From contig CAMQVH010000005.1 of assembly GCA_947038155.1 (NCBI GenBank), positions 62,001 through 126,000 of the forward strand: a stretch of 64,000 bases of DNA. Direction: 5' to 3'. Below, piece by piece: positions 9,601-18,135 of this stretch (position 1 is the first letter of the stretch; each line of letters begins with the position of its first letter). Below the pieces are notes generated by a model. That model was not told the DNA's origin and did no database searches. It saw only the letters and a list, made by a program, of their open reading frames with translations. The stretch comes from an uncultured Bacteroides sp. (lineage in GTDB: Bacteria; Bacteroidota; Bacteroidia; Bacteroidales; Bacteroidaceae). Both the position numbers and the translations under genes were made by a program.

Positions 9601-10167
9601 TTATAAGAAGAAAATAAAGAGAATATTATATTTCATTATTTCGCTGCGAAGGATCTTCAGAGCGGAAGTCAGATAGTTCTTTACTGTTTGCTCGGAAAGC
9701 TCCAGTTGCTCGGCAATCTGTTTGACTGGAATATGTTTTTCTCTGCTTAGTTCATAAATCTCTCGTTCCCGTTGTGACAGAATATTCTTTGATTTCTTCA
9801 GTTGTTGCAGGAATTCATCATACAATAATAGGTCTTCTGGAGATACATCGCTCTCTTGGTTCTCGCAATACTCCATAAAGTCTTCGAATTGTAGTTCGTT
9901 GACTTGTTTGCGGAAATAATCGATTACCTGATGTTTGGCAATAGTGAAAATAAAGGCTTGCAGGTTGCCAAAGCTATTCAGTTGGCTACGGTTGTCCCAT
10001 AGGCGTAAAAAGGTATCCTGAACAATATCTTGTGCCAGGGAACGATTTTTTAGTTGTTTAAGAACAAAGCTGTAAAGTCGGTCGGCGTAGGCTTCATAAA
10101 TCTGGGTAAAAGCCTGGTAAGAGCCGTTGCGTAGTTCTTTTATGCACTGTATTTCGTCTATTTTCAT
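9601..10167 (-). CDS. ECF RNA polymerase sigma factor (RpoE-like, Bacteroidetes type)
   Basis: 188 residues. Region 2 spans about 20-90 (FTQIYEAYADRLYSFVLKQL, 'DIVQDTFLRLWDNR') and region 4 about 120-180 (SQREREIYELSREKHIPVKQ, then 'IAEQLELSEQTVKNYL', the -35-binding helix-turn-helix). The C-terminal tail KYNILFIFFL is hydrophobic, as in several Bacteroidetes ECF factors. The gene leads the minus-strand operon of anti-sigma factor, SusC/D and glycosidase and should direct its transcription when released. It has its own well-formed Bacteroides promoter at 10194-10226. Confidence 0.94.
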   Translation of the reverse strand: MKIDEIQCIKELRNGSYQAFTQIYEAYADRLYSFVLKQLKNRSLAQDIVQDTFLRLWDNRSQLNSFGNLQAFIFTIAKHQVIDYFRKQVNELQFEDFMEYCENQESDVSPEDLLLYDEFLQQLKKSKNILSQREREIYELSREKHIPVKQIAEQLELSEQTVKNYLTSALKILRSEIMKYNILFIFFL

Positions 10168-10193
10168 CCTTTCTGTAATAGAAGTAGGTCAGG

Positions 10194-10226
10194 CAAATGT
10201 ACTGAAATAATTTAGAAATAAACAAA
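10194..10226 (-). promoter_or_regulatory. Primary-sigma-type promoter for the ECF sigma gene
   Basis: On the minus strand a TTTG (-33 element, plus-strand CAAA at 10223-10226) is followed after 21 nt by TACATTTG (-7 element, plus-strand CAAATGTA at 10194-10201). This matches the Bacteroides consensus TTTG, 19-21 nt, TAnnTTTG. The start codon at 10167 leaves a leader of about 20 nt. Confidence 0.65.
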
Positions 10227-10379
10227 TCTATGTGAATAAATAAAGAGAAACCGATGTCCGGTAGTTGGCAGATGAATTTTATTTTGCAATCATATTACAA
10301 TCATATATTGAGCTTTATTGTACCGTCTCTTGCTTTCCGCTAATTAATTTTGTATCTTTACTGTTTTTTACCCTTGCAA

Positions 10380-10467
10380 AGACAAGTGGTCATCTTATGC
10401 AGTGATAAATATCACTTTATAAGGTGATATTTGTTTTTCTATAAGGTGACTATTGTCCCGTTACAAT
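10380..10467. repeat. 22-bp-period dyad array A
   Basis: GTGA begins at 10402, 10424 and 10446, exactly 22 bp apart. The first unit contains the palindrome GTGATAAATATCAC (10402-10415). Units 1 and 2 both end in TATAAG before the next GTGA. A weaker in-phase copy (TCATCTTATGCA, 10390-10401) precedes them. The units also form the inverted repeat ATATCAC / GTGATAT across their junction. Confidence 0.7.
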
Positions 10468-10501
10468 TGGACAACTACCCGAGTGCATAAACTATGATAA
10501 A

Positions 10502-10545
10502 TCTCTGCACTGAAAATCTTTATTCTCTGCACTGAAAAGTCTTAA
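10502..10545. repeat. 22-bp direct repeat upstream of the HU-like gene
   Basis: TCTCTGCACTGAAAA occurs at 10502-10516 and again at 10524-10538, start to start 22 bp. A degenerate copy with TGCA in the same register lies at 10480-10501. The second copy ends 24 bp before the HU-like start codon, so these could be operator sites or lie in the transcript leader. Confidence 0.7.
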
Positions 10546-10561
10546 ATATAACAATAAGATT

Positions 10562-11185
10562 ATGGCCTTTTACAATTTAAAGAAAAAGCCTGCCTTGACT
10601 ACTAAGGAAGGAGAAACGGAAACAATGTATGCCGACATTGTCTACAGTGGAACGATTCCGGCAGAACGATTGAACCGTGGCGTTGCTAAGAGAACCGGAT
10701 TTAAGGAAGGAGTGATAGAAGGTATCCTTATGGAACTGAAAGAGGATGTATTGCAATATCTGGGTGAAGGATACCGCGTCGAATTGGGAGAGTTCGGTTT
10801 CTTTTCAGCCAAAGTGAAAGCTTCCCGATTGGTAGCAAATAAGAATGATATTCGTTCTGATTCCGTAGCTTTCAACGGGGTGAATTTCCGTGCTTCCAAG
10901 AGTATGCGTGTAGGTATTCGCGGAGATTTGGAGCGCAGAAAGTGTGTCGATTTCAATACTTCGCGTAAGTGGGACAGGGAGAACCTGAAGAAACTCGTCC
11001 TGCAATATATCGGAGAGCATGGCTTCATCACAAGAACCACTTATACAGAACTTACCGGGCGTTTGAAGAATACTGCATTGGATGATCTTAAATCTTTTGC
11101 AGCCGAAGGCATTATCAAGCGGGAGGGACGGGGTAATCAGATGCATTTTATAGCACCGCCACGAAAGGAACCGGATGGCGAGTAG
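10562..11185 (+). CDS. HU/IHF-like DNA-binding protein with C-terminal winged-helix-like extension
   Basis: 207 residues. The N-terminal part of about 125 residues is of the Bacteroidetes HU-like type: 'YSGTIPAERLNRGVAKRTGF', 'VLQYLGEGYRVELGEFGFFS' and 'GVNFRASKSMRVGIRGDLE' correspond to the HU helical base and DNA-bending arm. Roughly residues 130-200 (DRENLKKLVLQYIGEHGFIT, then 'TYTELTGRLKNTALDDLKSFAAEGIIKREG') look like a winged helix with a recognition helix and wing. Canonical HU is about 90 residues, so this is an architectural protein with an added second DNA-binding module. It is monocistronic, with two arrays of phased repeats upstream that might be self-regulatory (inference). Confidence 0.85.
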   Translation: MAFYNLKKKPALTTKEGETETMYADIVYSGTIPAERLNRGVAKRTGFKEGVIEGILMELKEDVLQYLGEGYRVELGEFGFFSAKVKASRLVANKNDIRSDSVAFNGVNFRASKSMRVGIRGDLERRKCVDFNTSRKWDRENLKKLVLQYIGEHGFITRTTYTELTGRLKNTALDDLKSFAAEGIIKREGRGNQMHFIAPPRKEPDGE

Positions 11186-11356
11186 TGAACTCTGATTGGA
11201 TATGTTTAACTTGCGCTCGTATGTCTAAAACATACTGTTATCGTCCATCATTAAATGATATTATGGCTAGAAATTTGTATCTTAGCGCCCATGTTGGATT
11301 GCTAATCCGGTAACCGTGTATGTTTGTTTTTATAATACTTCTAAAATAAGAAAACG

Positions 11357-12241
11357 ATGTTTCAGAAACTTGTAGCTATAGAGCCGGTCAGTCTGGTTTC
11401 GTCGGCCGAAAAAACGTTGTATTCATTTGCCGGTCAGGTGGTGATGTATACTGATATACCCGCAAATGATGATGAAATCATTGCCCGTATCGGAGATGCC
11501 GATGCGGTGCTTTTGAGTTATACCTCCCGTATCAACCGGTATGTACTTGAATGTTGTCCGAATGTGAAATACATTGGAATGTGTTGCTCGCTCTATTCTC
11601 CCGAAAGTGCGAATGTCGATATTCGCTATGCCAATGAACGGGGTATCACGGTGACAGGTATCCGGGACTATGGTGATGAGGGAGTGGTAGAATATGTAGT
11701 CAGTGAGTTAGTGCGCTGTTTGCATGGCTTCGGGCAGGAATCGTGGGAGGAGTTACCTCGTGAGATCACCGGCTTAAAAGTCGGAATAGTCGGATTGGGT
11801 AAGTCGGGCGGCATGATAGCGGACGCTTTGAAGTTCTTTGGTGCTGATATTTCATATTATGCCCGCAGTGAGAAAGAAGCGGCTACTGCCAAAGGATATT
11901 GCTTTTTGCCGTTGGAGAAACTCCTTGCAGAGAGTGAAGTCATTTGCTGTTGCCTTAATAAAAATACGGTTCTGCTGCATGAAGAGGAATTCAGGCAGAT
12001 GGGTAACCGGAAGATCTTATTCAATACCGGTTTGTCACCGGCATGGGATGAGGCTGCTTTCACTGAATGGCTGGAAGGTGATAACCTTTGCTTTTGTGAT
12101 ACGATAGGCGCATTGGGGAGTGAGCAACTGCTCAATCATCCGCATGTACGTTGTATGCAGGTGTCTACTGGCCGTACGCGTCAGGCGTTTGACCGCCTGA
12201 GCGCAAAAGTATTGGCCAATCTGTCAGAATACAATGGGTGA
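11357..12241 (+). CDS. D-isomer-specific 2-hydroxyacid dehydrogenase family protein
   Basis: 294 residues. A Rossmann NAD-binding motif GIVGLGKSGG at about 142-151 lies in the middle, as in 2-hydroxyacid dehydrogenases whose catalytic domain is split around the cofactor domain. 'EVICCCLNKNTVLLHEEEFRQMG' and 'ILFNTGLSP' correspond to the usual 'lP.t..T..li' and 'lvN.aRG' blocks but are divergent. It is shorter than typical members (310-330), and the classical Arg/Glu/His catalytic triad is not obvious, so the substrate cannot be named. Its 3' end overlaps that of the convergent gene by 18 bp. Confidence 0.8.
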   Translation: MFQKLVAIEPVSLVSSAEKTLYSFAGQVVMYTDIPANDDEIIARIGDADAVLLSYTSRINRYVLECCPNVKYIGMCCSLYSPESANVDIRYANERGITVTGIRDYGDEGVVEYVVSELVRCLHGFGQESWEELPREITGLKVGIVGLGKSGGMIADALKFFGADISYYARSEKEAATAKGYCFLPLEKLLAESEVICCCLNKNTVLLHEEEFRQMGNRKILFNTGLSPAWDEAAFTEWLEGDNLCFCDTIGALGSEQLLNHPHVRCMQVSTGRTRQAFDRLSAKVLANLSEYNG

Positions 12242-13012
12242 TGCGATATTAATCAGGGTGCTCACTACTGACCACCCTGCAATATCTGATGTAGCGCTAT
12301 AAATGTCTACTACGGCATGCACCTGGTCATTTTTGATTTCTACCTTTTGCGTATCTCCCACAAATCCGGGGGTAGATTGTATGGATACCTGCATGTTCTC
12401 CGGACCGACAGAAGCTCGTGAGGCGGCAACTGTAACATTCACTTTGGTTGGAAAGAGGCGAATAGCTTCCGCAGCACTTCCGGAGAAAACGGTACGTTGC
12501 TCCGTTTGCAAAGAATCATCATAAACGGGAGTCCCTTTGAGTCCATTAGGACCTTTTTCATTGAAGAAGCGAGCCGTCGTATTTCCCATCAGAGAGGCAG
12601 TTCTTAAAACATCGAATCCACCGGTAGCTCCGGATGCAATATAGATTCGTGTACCATTTGCCTTGGCTGTTTCTGCCACTTCCTGATAGAATGTCTCGTC
12701 TGCCAAAGCACCGATAGACAAGGTAATGACAGAGGTTCCGTTTCTCAATGCTGGCAAAGCCAATTCCCGCATAGCGGCAGGAGAGGCCGATTCCACCAAA
12801 TAATCTGGTTTTAATGCTAATAACTCTTCCAATGTGGCGCAAGCAATGCAAGGCTTGCCATGTTGCTGCATTTTATGAACGATGTGCGCTGCTTTTGAAG
12901 CCGTACGCGAATAGACACCTACCAAGTCATAATCTGGTAATAAGCCTTTGACAACTGCATCCGCAACGATTCCTGCAAGTCGTCCACATCCTACAATGAC
13001 TAATTTTTTCAT
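12224..13012 (-). CDS. Aspartate dehydrogenase-like (DUF108) oxidoreductase
   Basis: 262 residues. The N-terminal Rossmann motif is VIVGCGRLAGIVADAV (4-19), followed by 'DYDLVGVYSRTASKA'. The middle 'YLVESASPAAMRELALPALRNGTSVITLSIGAL' and 'IYIASGATGGFDVLRTA' match the L-aspartate dehydrogenase (NadX-like) pattern; that family makes iminoaspartate for NAD synthesis or runs the reverse amination. The C-terminal half (residues 150-262) fits the DUF108 domain, but the usual catalytic histidine is not clear to me. Expression is head-on with the dehydrogenase gene it overlaps. A different amino-acid dehydrogenase role is possible. Confidence 0.75.
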   Translation of the reverse strand: MKKLVIVGCGRLAGIVADAVVKGLLPDYDLVGVYSRTASKAAHIVHKMQQHGKPCIACATLEELLALKPDYLVESASPAAMRELALPALRNGTSVITLSIGALADETFYQEVAETAKANGTRIYIASGATGGFDVLRTASLMGNTTARFFNEKGPNGLKGTPVYDDSLQTEQRTVFSGSAAEAIRLFPTKVNVTVAASRASVGPENMQVSIQSTPGFVGDTQKVEIKNDQVHAVVDIYSATSDIAGWSVVSTLINIASPIVF

Positions 13013-13199
13013 GCAACAAAGATAATACTTTTATTGGTAAGAGCTTGGGTTGGTAATATGGTATTTATTTTCATCAGGTATGTATCCAGTAATGGTATTG
13101 TCTGATAGAGTAAAGCTGGTTTTTATTGATGATAATATAACATATACTCTATATAGCTTTTAAGATAGGCTGTTTGTTCCTTTAATTTATGAGCCATTT

Positions 13200-13232
13200 G
13201 TAATCAGATTACGAAGATTTTCTCTACATTTG
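13200..13232 (+). promoter_or_regulatory. Putative promoter and operator of the beta-1,6-glucan regulator
   Basis: TACATTTG (13225-13232) fits the -7 box. A TTTG at 13197-13200 may act as -33, although the 24-nt spacing is long. Between them lies the near-perfect palindrome GTAATC-A-GATTAC (13200-13212), and GTAATC recurs at 13246. The palindrome may be an operator. Confidence 0.45.
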
Positions 13233-13275
13233 TCTTTATTAGTCTTGTAATCTTCTATTAAAGTTTAATACTCCG

Positions 13276-14919
13276 ATGAAAAAAAAGTACCTGATATTTC
13301 TTTTGCTTCTCTCTTTTCCACTATATACCTGGGCCGATAAGACCTTGGACTCACTGTTGAATGTGCTTGATTTGACGATTCAAGAACATGAGACTTATGT
13401 CGCTCAACGTGAATCACGTATCAAGCACCTTAAAGAACTGACACACGGAATAGAACCTAATTCCGCGGAACAGTACAATCTGAACAGTCAGATATACAAA
13501 GAATATAAAGCCTTTATCTGCGACTCTGCAATTCACTATTTGAATGAAAATATCCGGATTGCAGAGCGCTTGCGTGATACGGACCGGAAGATAGAAAGTC
13601 AGTTGCAGCTTTCGCTATTATTATCATCAACTGGAATGTATAAAGAGTCTCTTGATGTGCTGGAATCGGTAGACCGTCGGAAAATCATTCCTCGTTTAAT
13701 AGCCGATTATTACACCTGCTTTGACCATGTGTATGGCGAGTTGGGCGTTTATACACAGGATAAAACCCTTTCGGGACGTTATTGGAGTATTTCACAGGCA
13801 TATAGAGATTCATTATATGCTATATTGCCTCCGGAATCGGAAGAATACCTGCTGATGCGTGAAGCATCATTTCGCGATCAACACCAGTATGAGGATGCCC
13901 TGAAAGTGAATGATCTCCGGTTGACGAAAATAGAACCATATACTCCCCAATATGCGATGGCTACTTATCATCGTTCTTTGATTTACAAGTACAGTAATGA
14001 TAGTCTGGGAGAGAAACGGAATCTTTGTCTTTCTGCTATATCGGATATTCGTTCTGCCATTAAGGACCATGCTTCGTTGTGGATGCTTGCCCAGCTACTT
14101 TACGAAGATGGTGATATGGAACGTGCGTACCAATATATGCGCTTTTCGTGGAATGCGACCAAGTTCTACAATGCCCGTCTGCGTAGTTGGCAGAGTGCTG
14201 ACGTGCTTTCATTGATTGATAAAACCTATCAGGCAATGATTGAAAAGCAGAACGACCGTCTTCAACAGAACCTGCTGCTTATCACTGCACTGTTGGTGTT
14301 GTTGATTGTAGCTTTGGGATATATCTACCGTCAGATGAAAAAGCTGGTAGATGCAAGAAATCATCTTCAGGTAGCTAATAAGCAGTTAAACGGATTGAAT
14401 GAGGAGTTGAGGCAGATGAATAGTTGCTTGTCTTCCACCAATATCGAACTCTCGGAGTCCAATCAGATCAAGGAAGAGTATATTGCCCGTTTCATCAAGT
14501 TGTGTTCTACTTATATCAACCGTTTAGACGCTTACCGGCGGATGGTGAATAAGAAAGTGTCTGCCGGACAAATTGCGGAGTTATTAAAGATAACGCGTTC
14601 CCAAGATGCTCTTGACGAAGAACTGGAAGAATTGTATGCTAACTTTGATACAGCCTTTTTGCATCTCTTCCCTAACTTTGTGGGAAAATTCAATGACTTA
14701 TTACAGGAAAATGAACAGATTTTACCGAAGAAAGGCGAGTTATTGAATACTGAACTGCGCATCTTTGCTTTGATACGTCTGGGTATTGAAGATAGTTCAC
14801 AAATTGCGGAGTTTCTTCGTTATTCAGTGAATACAATTTATAATTATCGGGCGAAAGTAAGGAATAAAGCCCGTGGATCGAGAGAGGATTTTGACGATTT
14901 AGTGCGAAAAATTCGCTAA
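13276..14919 (+). CDS. DUF6377-type membrane-anchored transcriptional regulator
   Basis: 547 residues. A signal peptide (MKKKYLIFLLLLSFPLYTWA) is followed by a helical, TPR-like periplasmic region (about 25-325), one membrane segment (about 331-350, NLLLITALLVLLIVALGYIY), a coiled coil (about 350-400) and a cytoplasmic C-terminal part. The C-terminus (about 490-535: TELRIFALIRLGIEDSSQIA, then 'EFLRYSVNTIYNYRAKVRNKA') resembles a LuxR/GerE-like helix-turn-helix. This is the architecture of one-piece Bacteroidetes regulators: a periplasmic sensor and a cytoplasmic DNA-binding end in one chain. It lies just upstream of the beta-1,6-glucan susC and very likely controls that locus. Confidence 0.82.
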   Translation: MKKKYLIFLLLLSFPLYTWADKTLDSLLNVLDLTIQEHETYVAQRESRIKHLKELTHGIEPNSAEQYNLNSQIYKEYKAFICDSAIHYLNENIRIAERLRDTDRKIESQLQLSLLLSSTGMYKESLDVLESVDRRKIIPRLIADYYTCFDHVYGELGVYTQDKTLSGRYWSISQAYRDSLYAILPPESEEYLLMREASFRDQHQYEDALKVNDLRLTKIEPYTPQYAMATYHRSLIYKYSNDSLGEKRNLCLSAISDIRSAIKDHASLWMLAQLLYEDGDMERAYQYMRFSWNATKFYNARLRSWQSADVLSLIDKTYQAMIEKQNDRLQQNLLLITALLVLLIVALGYIYRQMKKLVDARNHLQVANKQLNGLNEELRQMNSCLSSTNIELSESNQIKEEYIARFIKLCSTYINRLDAYRRMVNKKVSAGQIAELLKITRSQDALDEELEELYANFDTAFLHLFPNFVGKFNDLLQENEQILPKKGELLNTELRIFALIRLGIEDSSQIAEFLRYSVNTIYNYRAKVRNKARGSREDFDDLVRKIR

Positions 14920-15046
14920 TTCGGACTGTAAATCAACCACTTTTTTAGGTATATGTTCTGAATGTAAATAGATGAAAATGAGTGGATTGTCGTTTTGTGT
15001 GATCCACTTATTGCCCCCTCCTTGTTAGCTCACTTTAATTTCTTTA

Positions 15047-15054
15047 TACTTTTG
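15047..15054 (+). promoter_or_regulatory. -7 box upstream of beta-1,6-glucan susC
   Basis: TACTTTTG (15047-15054) fits TAnnTTTG, and CTTG near 15021-15024 may serve as -33 (spacing 22). This places the transcript start about 70 nt before the susC start codon and gives a sizeable leader. Confidence 0.5.
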
Positions 15055-15129
15055 ACCTGTGCTTCGAAAGTAATGAGAATAGCCCATTGCTGACGAGCGT
15101 CTTATTATTAACTTTAAAACTTAGTACGC

Positions 15130-18100
15130 ATGAAAAAAAACAGGCGAAAAATCCTTTCGGGGAGTCGCAAGATTTTCTTTGCTATCTTGGCAATGTTTTT
15201 ATCTTTGAGTGCATCCGCACAGCAAATTACTGCATCCGGTCAGGTCCTGGATGCTCAAAAAGAACCGCTAATCGGTGTTAGTGTACAAGAGAAAGGTACG
15301 TCTAACGGAGCAATTACCGATTTAGATGGCAACTTCACATTAAACGTTAAGCAAAACGCCATTTTGATATTCTCTTATGTGGGTTATAAGTCGCAGGAGG
15401 TAAAGGCAGCCCACCAGATGAAGATCACACTTCAGGAAGATAATGAAGTGCTTGATGAAGTGGTGGTCATCGGTTATGGTTCGGTGAAACGGAAAGATGT
15501 GACTACCGCTATCTCTTCCGTATCTACCAAGGATTTGGATATGCGGCCTATTGTTTCGGCAGGACAGGCCATTCAAGGTAAGGCAGCCGGTGTCTCGGTG
15601 ATTCAGCCTAACGGTACGCCGGGCGGTGAAATGTCTATCCGTGTTCGTGGTACTACTTCAATGAATGGTAGTAATGATCCGTTGTATGTAGTAGATGGAG
15701 TGCCTGTAGACAATATCAAGTTCCTTTCTCCGAATGATATTGAGAGTATGCAGATATTGAAAGATGCTTCATCGGCATCTATCTACGGTTCGCGTGCTGC
15801 TAACGGAGTCATTCTAATTACTACGAAGGCCGGTGCAGCCGGTAATGCCAAAGTTTCTTTGACAGCCCAGTTCGGTTTGAACAAAGTGGCCGATAAAGTA
15901 GAATCCCTGAATGCAGCACAATATAAAGAATTGCAGGATGAAATCGGACTAGTGTCTTTGCCGGACGGATTACCCGATCGCACCGACTGGTTTGATGAAA
16001 CGTATACGACCGGAAAGACTCAAAATTATCAGGTAGCTGTATCCAATGGTAATGAGAAAATGAAATATTACCTTTCTGCGGGTTACCTCAAAGAACAGGG
16101 AGTGTTGGACATCTCTTATTACAAGCGTTACAATTTCCGGGTAAATCTGGAAAATCAGGTTCGTAAATGGCTGACAGTAAGTGCTAATATCTCTTATTCA
16201 GATTATACAAGCAATGGAGGCGGAGCAATGGGAACAGGCTCGAATCGGGGTGGTGTTATTCTGGCTGTTATCAATACACCGACTTATGCGCCGGTGTGGG
16301 ATGCTTTGAACCCTAATCAGTATTACAATAACTTCTATGGAGTGGGTAATATCACCAATCCATTAGAAAATATGGCCCGCGCGAAAAATAACAAAGACAA
16401 AGAAAACCGCTTGTTGGCATCGGGTAATATATTGCTGACTCCATTTCCGGAACTGAAGTTTAAATCTACTCTTACTCTTGACCGTCGCAACGCCGTTAAT
16501 ACCACTTTTCTTGATCCGATTTCTACTGCTTGGGGCCGCAATCAGTATGGTGAGGCTTCGGACAATCGGAATATGAACACAGTGCTGACATTTGATAATG
16601 TATTGACTTATAATAAAAACTTCAAGAAACATGGCTTGGAAGTAATGGCCGGTTCGTCATGGACGGATTCAGACTATTCAAATAGCTGGATCAACGGTTC
16701 ACACTATCGTAGCGATCAGATTCAAACATTGAATGCTGCCAATAAAATATCTTGGGATAATACAGGTACAGGTGCATCTCAATGGGGAATTATGTCATTC
16801 TTCGGACGTGTAGCTTATAACTTCGACAGTAAATACCTGGTAACGGCTAATCTTCGTGCCGATGGTTCTTCTAAATTGCATCCCGATCATCGTTGGGGCG
16901 TATTTCCTTCATTCTCTGCAGCCTGGCGTATTTCTTCGGAAAAGTTCATGGAGAACCTGACATGGATTGACGATTTAAAATTGCGCGGTGGCTGGGGACA
17001 AACCGGTAACCAGTCGGGTATTGGTGACTATGCATATTTGCAGCGTTACAATATCGGTCGTATCGAATGGTTTAAGAAAGGCGGCGAAGGTGATTCTACT
17101 GATTATGCAAATGCTGTTCCTACCATTAGCCAGGCCAACTTGCGTACATCTGATTTAACATGGGAAACCACGACACAGACCAATATAGGTCTGGATCTGA
17201 CCATATTGAATGGACGGTTGACGTTTAATGCCGACTATTATTATAAGAAGACCAAAAACATGTTGATGAATGTATCATTACCTGCCGGTGCCGCAGCCGC
17301 TACGTCTATTGCCCGTAACGAGGGTGAAATGGTAAATAAGGGTTTTGAGCTTTCTATTAGTTCGAAAAATCTTCGTGGAGGAGCATTTACATGGGATACA
17401 GACTTCAATATCTCTTTTAACCGGAATAAATTGACAAAACTGGAATTACAGAAAGTTTATTACGATGCTAAAACTGCGGATGTGGTGAATGACTATGTGG
17501 TACGTAATGAGCCGGGCCGTGCTTTGGGAGGTTTCTACGGTTATATAAGTGATGGGGTAGATCCTGAAACCGGTGAATTGATGTATCGTGATTTGAACAA
17601 TGACGGTAAAATATCATCTTCCGACCGTACCTATATCGGTGATCCGAATCCGGATTTCACCTATGGTATGACTAATACCTTTTCATGGAAAGGCTTTAAC
17701 TTGAGTATCTTTATCCAAGGTTCTTATGGAAACGATATTTATAATGCTTCACGTATTGAAACGGAAGGTATGTATGATGGTAAGAATCAGTCGGCCCGTG
17801 TATTGAATCGTTGGAAAATACCCGGACAGATAACAGACGTGCCTAAGGCTAATTTCAAATTGCTCAATTCTACCTATTTTGTAGAAGATGGCAGTTATCT
17901 AAGATTGAAGGATGTTTCCTTGTCCTACAACGTTAAAGGTAAACTATTGAAGAAATGGGGAATTACCCGTTTGCAACCTTACTTCACGGCTACTAACCTG
18001 CTGACATGGACCAGCTATTCGGGAATGGACCCGGAAGTAAACCAATGGGGTAATAGCGGTACGGTACAAGGTATCGATTGGGGTACTTACCCGCATTGCA

Positions 18101-18135
18101 GATCATACGTGTTTGGTATTAATGTTGAATTCTAA
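15130..18135 (+). CDS. SusC/RagA TonB-dependent transporter of the beta-1,6-glucan locus
   Basis: 1001 residues. Signal peptide ending SASAQ at residue 31, a carboxypeptidase-regulatory-like domain (about 35-110; 'GQVLDAQKEPLIGVSVQEKG'), the TonB-contact and plug region (DEVVVIGYGSVKRKDVTTAI and following, about 118-235) and a 22-strand-type barrel to the terminal aromatic 'SYVFGINVEF'. No STN domain is present, in line with control by the separate membrane regulator. Its stop codon overlaps the first possible susD start (TAATG), so the two are translationally coupled. The inferred cargo is gentio-oligosaccharides released at the surface by the GH30 enzyme. Confidence 0.96.
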   Translation: MKKNRRKILSGSRKIFFAILAMFLSLSASAQQITASGQVLDAQKEPLIGVSVQEKGTSNGAITDLDGNFTLNVKQNAILIFSYVGYKSQEVKAAHQMKITLQEDNEVLDEVVVIGYGSVKRKDVTTAISSVSTKDLDMRPIVSAGQAIQGKAAGVSVIQPNGTPGGEMSIRVRGTTSMNGSNDPLYVVDGVPVDNIKFLSPNDIESMQILKDASSASIYGSRAANGVILITTKAGAAGNAKVSLTAQFGLNKVADKVESLNAAQYKELQDEIGLVSLPDGLPDRTDWFDETYTTGKTQNYQVAVSNGNEKMKYYLSAGYLKEQGVLDISYYKRYNFRVNLENQVRKWLTVSANISYSDYTSNGGGAMGTGSNRGGVILAVINTPTYAPVWDALNPNQYYNNFYGVGNITNPLENMARAKNNKDKENRLLASGNILLTPFPELKFKSTLTLDRRNAVNTTFLDPISTAWGRNQYGEASDNRNMNTVLTFDNVLTYNKNFKKHGLEVMAGSSWTDSDYSNSWINGSHYRSDQIQTLNAANKISWDNTGTGASQWGIMSFFGRVAYNFDSKYLVTANLRADGSSKLHPDHRWGVFPSFSAAWRISSEKFMENLTWIDDLKLRGGWGQTGNQSGIGDYAYLQRYNIGRIEWFKKGGEGDSTDYANAVPTISQANLRTSDLTWETTTQTNIGLDLTILNGRLTFNADYYYKKTKNMLMNVSLPAGAAAATSIARNEGEMVNKGFELSISSKNLRGGAFTWDTDFNISFNRNKLTKLELQKVYYDAKTADVVNDYVVRNEPGRALGGFYGYISDGVDPETGELMYRDLNNDGKISSSDRTYIGDPNPDFTYGMTNTFSWKGFNLSIFIQGSYGNDIYNASRIETEGMYDGKNQSARVLNRWKIPGQITDVPKANFKLLNSTYFVEDGSYLRLKDVSLSYNVKGKLLKKWGITRLQPYFTATNLLTWTSYSGMDPEVNQWGNSGTVQGIDWGTYPHCRSYVFGINVEF

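Larger units (their letters stand above)
10168..10561. other. Intergenic region with 22-bp-phased repeats
   Basis: The 394-bp gap between the divergent sigma and HU-like genes is AT-rich. Besides the sigma promoter it holds two sets of 22-bp-phased repeats, listed separately (10380-10467 and 10502-10545). No further gene was seen. Confidence 0.7.

Noticed and set aside
13017-13024. -7 box (minus-strand TATCTTTG) four bases before the aspartate-dehydrogenase-like start, implying a leaderless mRNA
   Set aside because: No -33 element is present and CAAAGATA occurs often upstream of genes here, so a single box so close to the ATG is weak evidence.
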